Origin: Phoronis australis
Taxonomy: Eukaryota; Phoronida; Phoronidae
Length of the DNA stretch: 64,000 nt
Direction of reading: 5' to 3'
Assembly: GCA_002633005.1 (NCBI GenBank)
Contig: NMRA01000395.1
Location: forward strand, 228,994-292,993
Under the pieces are notes generated by a model. The model saw nothing but the letters and a program-made list of their open reading frames with translations, had not been told where the DNA came from and did not search any database. The position numbers and the translations under genes are program-made. Positions 1 to 12,292 of the stretch are shown piece by piece (position 1 is the stretch's first letter; every line of letters starts with the position of its first letter).

Positions 1-670
1 CTAATTCACCCACCGTTAAAACACAGTTCAAAACACTAGTAATGCATTTCCTTTTCAGCCATGGCTATAAGAGAAAGAGCACATGCAAATTTCCGTGTTT
101 TGCATAATGTTGACATCATTTTGCAAATGTGCCTGAAATTTGATTTTGACTAATCAGATCCATGCAATTTTCTATAGAAAAACAAGAAATACAAGTTAGA
201 ATCATAAAAAAACATTAAATTTCAATTAAATGTGTGATTTAATTAAATGCCATTGTGTATTAAAAACATGTAATGTTTCAGTGAAACAAAATAACGATGG
301 ATTTGTGGCTATTTTCAGCTATATCAAGGAATACTCCGGCCATAATTAACATTTTTTCATACTTTAAAATGCGTAAATGTCATAAGTACCGGTGCTAAAA
401 CAAGATCATCATACAAATATCTGCCAAAGGTGAAGGAATTCTGTCAATATGATTGCATAACATAAAAACAATCAAAATTTGCACCCTGAGTAAAAAAATG
501 CCGTTAAGGCAAGCTACAGTATTTATACTGTGTTCGTGTATTCGGCATTGCCGAGTAGAGGCTCTGGTGTATTTTTACATCTGACGTTTGGTTTCCTGAA
601 CTTATATATGGAAATCGCTGGTAATGCTTCCCAAAATTATTTACCCTTGCTACAGGTAACGCATCACCTC
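1..670. other. AT-rich non-coding flank
   Basis: I see no exon-like open frame, splice pair or repeat unit here. It is AT-rich and probably intergenic or intronic. Confidence 0.5.
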
Positions 671-2140
671 GGGTAAAAATAGAACAAGAATTTTTTTTTT
701 CACTGTGTTATATATTTATTGAAGGATACACAGAACATACAAAGAAATAATAACAAACCCAGAAACCGCGAAGCATTATATCTGGGTTGTAAACAATTCA
801 TAAATGAAACTTATATACATAGAGGCATATACAATTAAGTAGTATCTAAAATGAGTATTCCAATACTTAGACATGCTATTACACATATATAAAAACAAAA
901 ATATTTACAGATTCATGTAGGGAAATCAGATGCAACAATATTGATAAACGGTACATAAAAATTTGCTAACGTTGCTTAGGAGGAATTCATTGAGAACAAA
1001 GTCAAGGTTAGGACTACCATTCAGTAATAATGTAACTCTAGTAGGGATATTATTACAAGAATTGAGAGCGTTAACAATTGATTGGTTATCATTGAGTGCA
1101 CGAAAGAGTGAGTCTCTCAGGGATTCGATGAGGGGACATTTGAAGAAAATATGAGGATAAGATTGATGGTCACCACATTTACAGTTTGGAGAGACATTAC
1201 TAAAGTTGTGCCTGAACTTGTCAGAGTTGAGGAAAAGGCCACATCTTGATCTGTACAATGCTATTTCGTTATCGCGGGTAAGGGAGAATTGAGTCAAGGG
1301 TGTTGAGTTATCAAAATTATGAAAAACAGTTCTAAAATTATTTTTTATACTCGTAAAAGAGTTGCTTTCCTTAACAGAGACTGGAAGAGAATTCCAGTTG
1401 TTGATGCACATCATGACTGTAGACCTTCTGAATGCCTGACTGAACGACGGAGGAATTGCATATGGGGTGGAGAATCTCAAATCACTACGATGGCCTTGTC
1501 TAATATATAGATCAAATATTTTTTTGACAGACACGTTGTTGACATTGTTTATTACCTTGAAAGTAAATGTGGTCATGTGAAGATTGCGTCGAGTAGACAG
1601 TTTGGGCCACTTGAGACTATTCAAAACCTTAACACTATTGGATCCCCTGTAAGCTCCGGTTATGAGTAAGGCGGCTTGATATTGTAACTTCTCCAAATGT
1701 TGGAGTGCACCCGTATTGGCAGACTGATATATAATATCACAATAATCAATGTGTGGAAGTACAAAGGACTTGAACAAAACTTCTAAATGTGTAGAATTCA
1801 GATGACGAGAGACAAGCTTAAGTGGGTTAATTAGTTCCTGAGTTTTTTGTACGAGCTCCCGAACGTGAGGGGTGAATGAGAGTTTTTCATCTAACAGTAT
1901 ACCCAGATGTCTGTGCGACTGTTTTCTAGGAATGATTTCATCATTAAGTTTAAGGTCATAAGACGGGTCAACAAGGAAGAGAGCATTGATAGATTTGGAG
2001 AAGGTGAGGTCAACGCTTTTTTCCGGTTTAAAATTCATTCTCCATTCTTGTGACCAATAGCTTAGTTTATTTAAGTCGTGTTGGAGCTGCAAAGAACATT
2101 CAGGGCTGCTCCCTGCGAAGGGGTAAAAAAGAACAAGAAT
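671..2140 (-). mobile_element. 5'-truncated non-LTR retrotransposon (LINE) with target-site duplication
   Basis: The element is read on the minus strand. Its 3' end is at the left: the plus strand shows a run of T (the antisense of a poly-A tail) at 691-700, preceded on the element strand by AATAAA at 720-715. It is bounded by a near-identical direct repeat of 20-21 bases at 671-691 and 2121-2140 that differs by a single inserted base. Such a duplication plus a poly-A end is the signature of target-primed reverse transcription. Only the last third of the element is present, so it is dead on arrival. The high similarity of the duplication suggests a fairly recent insertion. Confidence 0.85.
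926..2119 (-). pseudogene. C-terminal part of LINE reverse transcriptase ORF (truncated)
   Basis: This is an uninterrupted frame of about 397 codons with no real start codon; it is open up to the truncation point. Near the N-terminal end is the motif LQHDLNKLSYWSQEWRMNF, typical of the end of the RT palm and the thumb in CR1/jockey-type LINEs. LGILLDEKLSF and VLPHIDYCDIIY follow. The C-terminal part carries a cysteine/histidine cluster (CKCGDHQSYPH, then FFKCPL) like the zinc-binding C-terminus of many LINE ORF2 proteins. The catalytic YADD block and the endonuclease would lie upstream and are missing. The intact frame fits a young, truncated copy. The clade (CR1 versus jockey-like) is uncertain. 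Confidence 0.85.
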
Positions 2141-2696
2141 AATTAGTCATCTTGTTCAAATCAAACACAATTAAATACACTTACAGCTGAAATGCTCCTA
2201 AAACTATCTTACGTAATACAAAAAACATGCTCTGTAGTTAAAGATCATGTTTCTTTTTGTCTCAAAACTATCAACTGAAGGTGGTGACATGGACAAGAAG
2301 ACAAGCAAGGTCCTGTGGAAAGTAGATATGTAACTCCGGGTTGGAAACACCGGTCAGCTTCCAGGCCCGTTGCATCGGACTGCAGGTCCTGTATTCTTGT
2401 TAGACTACCCCTAGGACCACAAGAAGGAACGACTACCAAATCTGATTCAACTGACTTGTCATTTTTGAAATTGGTGGAGGATTTTCGTAGTCGCCGCAGA
2501 CAGAGAGTGCCACAGGGTCCCAGTGTCTTTGTCCGGATTCATCTTAATCTTGGGACACCATGGAGTCCAGGGTATTGTACCTCAGACGGTACAGGGTGGG
2601 AATTAACAAGACCACAAGTACACAGACCAGTGGATGAGCGAGCGAAATTGGGTCGCTGCAAGTTCAATCTTTCTTAGGTCTATATAGGTGTAAAGC
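2141..2696. other. no recognisable feature
   Basis: Short open frames exist on both strands, but none resembles a known protein and none has splice signals in a sensible phase. Confidence 0.4.
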
Positions 2697-2817
2697 TCGT
2701 AACGCTAGGACGTCGCTAAAAAGCAAGAATTCATGAGATTACGTGATATATTGTATATTTTAATTGTAAGCACGTGATTTTGGCTAGATTTTTCTAGTCC
2801 CAAGACAGCTACTGAAC
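2697..2817. mobile_element. degenerate copy of the 140-bp MITE seen near 41.8 kb
   Basis: The left end GTAACGCTAGGACGTCGCTA and the interior (GAGATTACGTGA, CACGTGA) match the better-preserved element at 41.7-41.9 kb. The right terminal repeat has decayed to CTACTGAAC. It is an old copy, so two copies of one small family occur in the window. Confidence 0.6.
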
Positions 2818-2975
2818 TCTACCCTAGCCTGCATCCAGGGGCGCAAGGGTGAGACTCTCACGAGTACGCAAGACTGAAGAATTCGAGAGGTATGGTCAGG
2901 TATTGCAAGCAAAGCACACGATCACACTAGCTTCTTTAGCGAGATTCTTGCATCTGCGATGCATATCGGAGACCT

Positions 2976-3031
2976 AGGCAATGACCATCACCTCTGTTGG
3001 CCCGGCCCAACTGAGGTGATGGTCATTGCCT
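2976..3031. repeat. 56-bp near-perfect palindrome flanked by 15-bp direct repeats
   Basis: AGGCAATGACCATCACCTC is followed, after a short GC-rich centre, by its reverse complement. The whole 56 bases read almost the same on both strands, with one mismatched pair near the centre. An identical 15-base direct repeat, ATCGGAGACCTAGGC, lies at 2965-2979 and 3033-3047. The structure would form a strong hairpin in RNA or a cruciform in DNA. Its origin is unknown: it may be a foldback insertion, a hairpin RNA locus or a cloning/assembly palindrome. Confidence 0.85.
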
Positions 3032-3047
3032 AATCGGAGACCTAGGC

Positions 3048-4385
3048 CTACAGGGAATTTGTAAGGGTAGTGAAGTGTGGCTACATGGATGTACATTAGT
3101 TTTTGATATGTTTTATAGTACAGAGCAAAGTATTTTGCAGGCGAATGGGCACTTACACAACATAGACAGGGATGCCATGTCACTGTAACAATTGCGTGTG
3201 CGCCACGTGCCTTTTGTGCTGGGCTTTGTACTGCTAAACACGCAACGGCGTTCTTACGCGAATAAGCCCTTACCAAGAAAGCATTAGCAGCTGCACTGAA
3301 AAACAAAAGAGGTTTGAACTGCATACTTATTTTTAGGGAAAATTTTTCGTTTCAACCCAAAAATTGCATTGTCAGAAGCACTGAATGTTGTATGAAGTCA
3401 GTGGTGACTCCTTCCTTGCTAACTGTCCCATTCAAAATTATTAAGCAAGCCCAGAACGGTTACACGAAACTTATTGTCCGACGATAGTTAATCGACTGAA
3501 AAGGAAGAAGCATAAAACCTCCCGTGCACGACGCAGCCTCAGTCGCTGGGGCTCACACGGTGTGCGACTTAATTATGTTTGCTTTGTAACCAGCTTTACT
3601 TTGGCTCCGTCTCATTCGGCTGCCGCTGTTATTACCTACACTATTTTGGACGCGCGATATCCAACAGACAGACGTGGCTGTGTATGGGGGGGCCTAAACA
3701 AAAAGTATTTCTCCGAGATCGAGTCAAGGATAAAATACGGACACGTCGTCGGGAGATTTTAGCCACTGATAAGCGCATTTGCAAAGGCCAGGACGTTTTA
3801 AAAATAAAAAGTTTCGTAAACCCGCAAGTTGATGTCAGACGTGCAAGTTCAATGTCACAGTCGGAAGTCGAACAGCACGGTCTAATTAAACCAGAGCACA
3901 TATTATTGTCACGCTACAACAAAAAGTTGCAGTCTTTGGTGTATTTCCCATTTGAGTGTATTTTCATCAGAAATTTTCATCATGTGGGACTCGGTGATTC
4001 TTTTCATAGATAAAGCGTCAAACATAAGCTAAACGCATAGACAGTCGAGTTACGGTCGTGATATTGTCAAGACAAGGTAAAAATTACAGACCACGTTATA
4101 CCGATTCTGATTCTCGAATTCAAGCCATATAGAGTAGTTATTGTACATTGAATGCGTTAGTGACACGAGAGTTGCGTTGATCCGAAATTAGCGTTTCTAA
4201 AATTTTCCTTGTCCGAAAGTCGCGGGACAGAAATCTGACGTATGACATTGTCCGAAATTTAAGGATCATTGAAAAACAGTTTTTGGACCTTACACGAATT
4301 TCATGGAATATGATGAAAAACTCATTTCGGAAATATTTATTCTTGTCCCAAAATGGTGGGCCGTTCGAAAATCGCGCAACTTTAC
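3048..4385. other. no recognisable gene
   Basis: Open frames up to 144 codons on the plus strand show no domain I recognise, and low-complexity reading on both strands argues that they are chance frames. Confidence 0.4.
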
Positions 4386-4390
4386 CGTAG

Positions 4391-7023
4391 CAGGGCTCGA
4401 CATATCGAGCTGCAGGTCGCATTTGCGACCTGAAATTTGGAAATGCGACCTGGAATTTTCAACGTATGCGAGCTGAGTTTTTACACTTCTTGACAGATAC
4501 ATCGCAAATATAAAGCAACTCTTGTGAATCCGACCGTTATTTGGTTGTTGCCAAATCCAAGTTCAAAAGAACACTAAAGCCTTGGTCACAACCCGCCGTA
4601 CGTGCAAGTGCGTGCTGTCTACGTGTTAAAACGTGGGGGAAATTTGGCGATCCGTACGTGGCAAGTACGGCCTCCGTGCGTTTTGGTGAATACGCAGGAG
4701 AACGCAGACACGACGTAGCACTTTTAGTGCATGCAGAACTTTCTCTGCGTGCAAGCTGCGTTCGCATTTACAGATTCATGGCAGTACGTGTGACGTACGT
4801 CCTCCCTGCGCTTGCCACTCCCTACTCACGTTTTCAGAAAAACGTGGTGCCCGTGGCGTCCGCAGAAAACGTACGAACAATAAACACGCACGGCGGGTTG
4901 TGACCATAGCTTAAGCGAGAGCAACCCTCCCGATGACTTGTAAACAAGTCGTGTGAACATGAGATATGCAGAATCGATCTTTGACGCGTTTCATTGGCTA
5001 ACATTTACAGCTACTTTTGTAAATTTCCGGATTTGCCGAAGAAAGTTTCGGGCCACTGCATAACAGCGGTGTTTCTATTCTTAAGTGATCAACTTACCAA
5101 ACTTTGTGATGGAGAAAATATGTTTATTTTTCGCGTAACATGTCCTTATAACATGTACCAAATATCCACGATAATATCCCTGATATCGCACTGCGGCACT
5201 GGTCGTCACTTAGAGATGTACGTCTGTTTTTTTTTTTATCGCATAAGACAGCCAAAGTGAAAATGGCAACTCTATTAATCGCCAAACGACGGTCACGTCT
5301 TTACTTTCAGTTGCCTTGAAATTCTCTAACTCCTTTACTTGTTTCTCGGACTACGTGCGCGAAATATGATTTGTCATTCACACGTTGTTGCCAACTTAAA
5401 GTATAGGCCTACTCCAGCGATTCAAGTGCGTGAACTCGCTCATGTGCACCACTTCAAAGCTGCACATCAAAAGAGAACAATGACAGTCCTAAATGCAAGG
5501 GTATACCGGCTTGTCTCTGTTATTAGCACCCGGGTACGTGCCAGTGGTTCTATTGGAATATGAACTCATAGATTCCCGGCGGTTATAAAAGACCCGATGC
5601 TGTACAATATTCTCCTGGACCGATATAACCCAGAACTGATATTTTCCTGTGACTATGCATGCGCGCACCCAGCCTTCAATATGGGGGGGGCTCGTATTCC
5701 TAATGTTGTGGATCTTTTGGTAACAAAACAGCCGGCAGACTAAAAGAAAAGGCGGACGCACCACTCTGAATTGCGCATTTGTACTTGTTTAGCTGACTTT
5801 TGTCTCATTTTCTCGGATTTTTTTGTTTCTCACAGGCGGTCTTTTTTGTCCACTTTGCCCTGGGTGCGCGCATGCGATGCTTCCCGAGGTCGATGTTGCC
5901 TATATTCTATGCCCGTAGCCAGCTATTGCAACTAACCGGGTACTAGCGGTTAATGACTGTGCTCACGCACAAGTCTAATCCCTACCTTTGAAGTGTTTCA
6001 TAATAAGCACTCGCTGACCTACTAAGCGTTCCCCCTCAACTTTTGAGAATTTCCAATTAAGCGCCCACAGTTCAGGCTAGCGCCCATCATAGCGTACTAC
6101 AAATGACCGCGCGTGGTTTAAAATTGACACTCAGCCTGTATTAAGAGTGTCACTCTCATTTTACACAACAAAAATTGTGTTTTCTCAATATGTGAAAACC
6201 AAATCCCGGCTTTGTTTCATACCTCCAAAAGAAAGTTAACACTAGTGACATGCGTGTCGTTTTGTGACTGACCTATTTGTCACGCACTTGGAAGGTACTA
6301 AGGAGCAAACTCGAGTTAACCGATGGAAACCCGCACGGTGACGGGAATTATTTCGAAGCTATTCATTTCATGGAAAACTAATTGTTGAGTACGCAAACAG
6401 CATAAGTGTCACATTTTTGTTGTGAAATTTGCACTGAATTGTTCCCGTGCATTCAAATACGTCATTTGGTTAGAGCACCGTTATACGGATTTTTTTCGAC
6501 AGATGTTTTTCAAACGTCGAGTTAAGTTGCTAAATTTTGGCTGCAAACGAAAAGTGGAGGGAATTAGCACGCCTAACAACTTTGATGACACCCAGTAGCA
6601 GGTGAGACCTAACAAAATCGTGGATACTTTTTCAACGGGCATTTTCTTCCTTTTCACATAGAAAACTTAGCTGCTCGATTGCACGTTTCAGTTAGAGAGC
6701 ACTGATTCAACTTTCACGTGGACAACTTGCCGTGCGCTCTAGAGCCTTTCAATGGCGTTCGTGAAGAACGTTAATGCCGTACCTGCATGAACGAACTCAA
6801 TTTTGCGATCTGCAATTTGTGAGTGTTTAACGCCTTAGGGAAGAGCATATTATTATTCTAAACATTTCTTGATTATCTAAAAAGTCAATTTTGGCATGTA
6901 AAAATGGCGAGAAAATTTTGCGACCTGGCATTTATGAATGCGAGCTGGATTTTGAAAATGCGACCTGGGATATTGGCTTGATCGCAAATTGCGACCTGGC
7001 AATTTTAATAGCGTCGAGCCCTG
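4391..7023. mobile_element. non-autonomous hAT-like DNA transposon, about 2.6 kb
   Basis: The left end begins CAGGGCTCGAC and the right end is its exact reverse complement, GTCGAGCCCTG. Both ends contain several subterminal copies of the word TGCGACCTGG, in opposite orientations at the two ends; such subterminal repeats are usual transposase-binding sites. CGTAG flanks both sides directly (4386-4390 and 7024-7028). CAGGG..CCCTG ends are typical of hAT elements, which normally make 8-bp duplications; only 5 bp match here, so the superfamily call is tentative. No transposase frame is visible, so it would need a helper. A smaller MITE is nested inside. Confidence 0.65.
4583..4906. mobile_element. 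CpG-rich MITE nested in the hAT-like element
   Basis: A perfect 17-base terminal inverted repeat, TGGTCACAACCCGCCGT, closes a 324-bp unit. The interior is far richer in CG and in ACGT/GTAC words than the surrounding AT-rich DNA. Partial symmetry extends a few bases beyond each end (TAAAGCC / TAGCTTA). No clear target-site duplication was found and the family is not identified. Confidence 0.7.
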
Positions 7024-7028
7024 CGTAG

Positions 7029-7505
7029 TAAGATGACGCTAGTGGCCATTTTTACCGTTTTCAAGTCTGTTTTTGGCATCCGCCCTTGTATTAACCAAAT
7101 CACTCTTGGGATGATTGTGAAAATTGGCATATTTTTATCATGTTCTTACTCTGAAGAGGGCAGGTGACGATTATTTTCCAAGAACTTCCACTACTGTGGC
7201 ACCTCCTAGTGGCAGTTTTTTTATGCCCATGGCTATGTCTCCTAAACCCTCTAGAGGATCTTTATTGAATTTAGCTGGTGTATTTATTTGAAGTTGACAA
7301 GGAACGACGACAACTTTGAGACGGTTCTGACAAAGACTGTGGCAATTTCATTTTTTTTCCATTTTCCTCTGTTTCTCTGAACCTGCTAAATTGGCGGATT
7401 TTTATGAATAGCTTTCTATTAAAACGATGACATGTTCCTTTTTGGGAAGCACACCGTTTTTGATGCATTTGTGGGCCCATTTCAAGGTTCCACATTGTTC
7501 TTTTT
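7029..7505 (+). repeat. dispersed CCTAGTGGC repeat, 3' part
   Basis: The block begins with a CTAGTGGCCATTTTTACCG sub-unit and continues through the usual TATCTCCTAAACC-type sub-unit to a diverged form of the conserved tail. The 5' part is absent. It abuts the right end of the hAT-like element. Confidence 0.8.
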
Positions 7506-9267
7506 ACTATTGTTGCGTTGTTAATGGACTCTGGAAAATAACAGGGACAACATTATAATTTTGAACATCTGTTGCATAGTTTTGTCAACATTCGAGAATG
7601 AAAAAATAAGCGCGAGAGCTGTATTGAAAAGTGGTTCATGTAGATAAAAGCTGGCGCCTGGGTCTGTACCAAAACATGAGGGTGAAATGTTCTTCCCAAC
7701 ACATAAGTCAGGAATGCAGTTTTCGTCAGATGGGAGCGGTAACACCTAATGATGTTTTTGTTTTTCAGTCGAATGGAAAATTGGGCATCCTACAAATTCA
7801 GTGAAACATTTTATTTTCATTATAGTGTAATGGGATGATAGAGCTATGTCAAATGGAAATCGCAATAGCATTGTGTTAATATATCAGTTTTTGAGTTTGT
7901 CTAAAAGCGAGACATTTTGATCGTGTAGTACATAAAAATTCAAAACGTGGTATAGTCTGCCGATAGTGAGACAGTTGTCAAGTTCAATGTGTGCTGTCAG
8001 CAACACTAAGTGTTAGATTGGATTTTTTGCAAGGTACACTTTACTTGTAAATTATATTTTACTGGTATGGGTCAATACAACATAACATTACTGCACAGAA
8101 ATTGAATAAATATTGTATTTAGGCAACAAATAAACATTGTACAAAGGACTTATAATTTCACAAGCAGTAGATAACAGTAATATACTTATGCATAATTATG
8201 CATAATTATACACCATGCTCATTTGATCTAATAGTCAATAGTGCCATTTACACTTCAAAAGTTGTCATGGATCAGCTCAGTGACAATAATATTGGAATGA
8301 GATGTTCCAGCGCAAGTATGTGTGGACTTAATGGAGCAAATTGACACAGCGGTATCAACCTTGAGGTAAAGCAATTTGTGCTCGATCATCTTGCTCCATG
8401 TCTAAACGCGAAACTGGTAAGGTGGAAAGAATCATCTCTACTGCACTTGTATACTGACCTCACATACGGTTATCTGTATCTCTGCAACTCCCGCATGAGC
8501 GTTTCACTCTCCAGCCTACAACTTCAATCTTACCACAGTTAATGAGTTGTGTGTGTAAACGGTTGCTTGACAACGATCAATTTGCTGTGTGTCAGTTGGG
8601 CCGGGCCAAAAGTTGATGTCTAAATGGGATTAATATTCCATATTTTCAGTGCAACGCTATATGTATGTGTAAGAAGAGCTTGAGAAACGTTTCTGTCACC
8701 AAATGGGAACTTTCTCTTTTATAACGGAATATTAAGGAACTGTTACGGTTTTTCAATAGCCTAAGACCATACAAGTGTAATTATGCAGTGAACGTTGTAT
8801 TTCTTTCCTCCTATGTGACCATTCACTAACTTCATTGAGCGCTGTATTCAAACAATTAATCGGCGAATGTAAAAATATTGTAGAAATTTCAAACCTCATC
8901 ATTTTTTAGAACTTGGGGGAAACTTGTTTCCAAGCAACACACTAATTTTCACCAATCATATCAATCTACCTTGAAATCCAGAACATTAAACATTTTCACT
9001 GAGCATCCTGCTTTCACTGCACTAATACTCAGTAAAATTCCATCCCTGCTAGTCACCAGAGCGAAATGCTGCCCATTATTGTTAAATGCACGTGAAGCTT
9101 GTGATATGAAATCCATGTACATTTATTAAATGTAGATCATGTGCCGCAAGACTGTCGTCATTGGTTGCATGATATGTCCTGCTTGAAACTAAATTTTAAC
9201 ATCATTAGAGTACGAATTTACCTGTATTTACTTGGTTTGAACTCCCGCCACTAAGTTAGTTTTGTTT
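7506..9267. other. non-coding, no recognisable feature
   Basis: About 1.8 kb of AT-rich sequence in which I find no domain-like frame, array or terminal inverted repeat. Confidence 0.45.
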
Positions 9268-11437
9268 ATTATGCTGTCATCTCCGTCTGTCCGGCATCCG
9301 TCCGGTGTCCAGTGTCCGGCATCCGTTGCTCTATCTCCTAAAGGCTTTGACGTGCGTTCATGAAATTTTGCACTTATGTTTCTATCATGGATGGGACTAC
9401 ATGAGCGAACTTTCGGACGGATCCGACTACCGGTGTGTCCCCTAGTGGCAATTTTAGTTTTTTACGCTTACCTCTATATCATCAAAGGTCCTAAACGTAT
9501 TTTCATAAATTTGGCATATAGGCATCTATTGGTGAGATGATGCTATCCTTCTGCTTTTGGATGGATTCGACGTAATTTGCACCACATGGTGGCCATTTTT
9601 GATGTTTTCGAGTCTGTTTTTGGCATCCACCCCTCTATCAACCAAACCACTCTAAGGATGATTGTGGAAATTCGCATGTATGTTTTTATTATGAAAAATA
9701 TGGCTGACAATGATTTTGTGACAATTTTGAATACTCTGGTGCCTCCTAGTGGCAGTTTTTTTTCTTTTTGCGCCCATGGTTGTATTTCCTAAACTGTTGG
9801 CAGGAACTTTACTAGATTCTGCAAGTGTATTTATATGATGTTGACAATGAATGATGACGACTTTCCGACGGATTTGACTACGGTGTGTCCCCTACTGGCA
9901 GTTTAATTTTTTTACGTTTACCCCTGTATCTTCAAAGGTCCTCAAGGTATTTTCAAAAAATTTGGAATATAGGCACCTATTAGTGAGATGACGCTATCCT
10001 CTCGTTTTTGGATGGATTCAACGTAGTTTACACCACCTAGTGGCCATTTTTACTGTGGTTCAGTATAAGGATGATTGTGGAAATTGGCATGTATGTTCTT
10101 ATTATGAACAGGATGGCTGACGATGATTTTTCGACAATTTCGACTTCTGTGGTGCCTCCTAGTGGTAGTTTTGTCTCTTTTTGCGCCCATGGCTGTATCT
10201 CCTAAACAGTTGGCAGGATCTTTACTAAATTCTGCAAGCGTATTTATATGATGTTGACAAGGGATGACAAGTTTCGGACAGATCTGACTACCGGTGTGCC
10301 CCCTAGTGGCAATTTATGTTTTTTACGTTTACCTCTGTATGTTGATAGGTCCTCAACGTATTTTCATAAATTTGAAATATAGACACCTATTAGTGAGATG
10401 AAGCTATCCTCCCATTTTTGGATGGATATGACATAGTTTGCGCCACCTAGTGGTCATTTTTACTGTGGTTCAGTCTGTTTTTTGGTGTCCACCCCTTTAT
10501 CAACCAAACCCCATCAAGGATGATTGTGAAAATTGGCATGTATGTTCTTACTATGAAGTTGACGAATTACCAATGACTTCGACTAACTGTGGCGCGTACT
10601 AGTGCCAGTTTTTTGCGCCCATGGCTGTATCTCCTAAACGGTTTGCAGCATCTTTCATCTTTGCTAAATTTAACAAGTGTATTTATATGATGTTAACAAC
10701 GGATGACAACAACTTTCGGACGGATCTGACAACCAGTGTGCCTCGTAGTGGCAATTTTCATTTTTTAGGCTTACCTCTGTATCTTCAAAGGTCCTCAATG
10801 GATAATCAGAAAGTTTGGAATATAGGCATTTATTGTTGAGATGATGCTATCCTCCGGCTGTGGGATGGAATCGATTAACTTTTACACCACCTGGTGGCCA
10901 TTAATCCTTTTTTCGAGTCTTGTTTTTTGGCGTCCACCCCTCGATCAACCATTCTGAGGATGACTTTGAAAATTGGTATATGGTATATGTTCTCAGTGTG
11001 AAGAGGACGATTGACAATAACGCATTCGACTACTGTAGTGCCTCCTAGTGGTAGTTTTGTTTTGTTTTGTTTTGTGCCCATAGCTGCTCCTAAACCACTG
11101 CAGTATCTTTATTAAATTTATTAAATTTAGTGATTGTATTTATATGAAGCTAACAACAGATGACGACGTCTTTCAGGTGGATCCAATGAAGGCTGAAGTG
11201 GCAATTTCATTATTTTTTGTTTTCCTTTGTTTCTCTGAAGTTCCTGGACAGATTTTTATGAAACTTGCTAAGTAGCTTTCTATTAAAGAAGCGATGGCAT
11301 GTACCCATTTTCAGATGGATTGGATGTTTTTTTCACCCTCTTGTGGCTATTTTTATGAAACAGTAAACAACCTTAGAATCACTTTGTTTGCGGTGTATTC
11401 GTGAGCGCATTTCAATGCTCCGCATTGCTCTTGTTTG
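9268..11437 (+). repeat. dispersed CCTAGTGGC repeat, long copy
   Basis: It starts with the TCTCCGTCTGTCCGGCATCC head and runs through about four monomers of roughly 450 bp, each made of three sub-units of about 150 bp. It ends with the conserved tail TTCAATGCTCCGCATTG then CTCTTG. Motif cores occur at 9441, 9744, 10036, 10158 and 10302, with several diverged ones later. It has no coding capacity. Confidence 0.85.
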
Positions 11438-12032
11438 CCACTAGGAGCACTAGTTTTTCGACTGATAACCATTGCGGCGAATGACAAGAATGGCAGATTG
11501 ATGCCTCCTATTGTGCTACACTCTTTTGTATTTTTGATATATTATGGACATCCACTTTGACAAGAGAAAGTTGGATAAGTTGAATAGTTGCCATGGGTGC
11601 ATCGGATGTTAGTTTGTTGCTTTTCTGACAAAGGCAAGAAGATCCAAGCGAGTGGATAAAGCAATTTGTCGCGTTAATTTTGAGCCAAAAACACAACCCC
11701 CTTTCTTGTACCTTTCAATTCTGGTACTTTTTAAGTATCAGTCCACGGATCCACCGACCACAGTACAGCCAACAAGCGGCAAGGTGGGGGGTCAACCATT
11801 CAAATCCATGTTTAGTCTGATAAATCACTTTAGGGATGAGAGAAAATGGGTGAAGTATGACACCACAAAGTTTGGTGGTTTAGGAGATAGAAGGGAAGTG
11901 TTCTGGGGGGCAAAATGAGGCAATTTCTTGGTGTGGAATGAGTCATTTTTGACCAAATTTTCTACTCCAGTTTCTGCTTCAAACAGAATCGTTTCTGAAC
12001 AATTTTGATATCACATGATAGGTTCATGACCA
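11438..12032. other. non-coding, no recognisable feature
   Basis: The interval lies between the repeat tail and the sequencing gap. The longest frames are short and unlike known proteins. Confidence 0.4.
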
Positions 12033-12292
12033 NNNNNNNNNNNNNNNNNNNNNNNNNNNNNNNNNNNNNNNNNNNNNNNNNNNNNNNNNNNNNNNNNNNN
12101 NNNNNNNNNNNNNNNNNNNNNNNNNNNNNNNNNNNNNNNNNNNNNNNNNNNNNNNNNNNNNNNNNNNNNNNNNNNNNNNNNNNNNNNNNNNNNNNNNNNN
12201 NNNNNNNNNNNNNNNNNNNNNNNNNNNNNNNNNNNNNNNNNNNNNNNNNNNNNNNNNNNNNNNNNNNNNNNNNNNNNNNNNNNNNNNNNNNN
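12033..12292. other. assembly gap of 260 N
   Basis: Unknown bases directly precede a minisatellite, so the gap probably hides more copies of that array; the stated length may be an estimate. Confidence 0.95.

Noticed and set aside
2315-2677. 120-codon plus-strand frame
   Set aside because: No recognisable domain, an overlapping antisense frame and no splice context. I cannot exclude a small unknown gene.
3579-4013. 144-codon plus-strand frame
   Set aside because: No domain, composition like the surrounding DNA, and an overlapping frame on the other strand.
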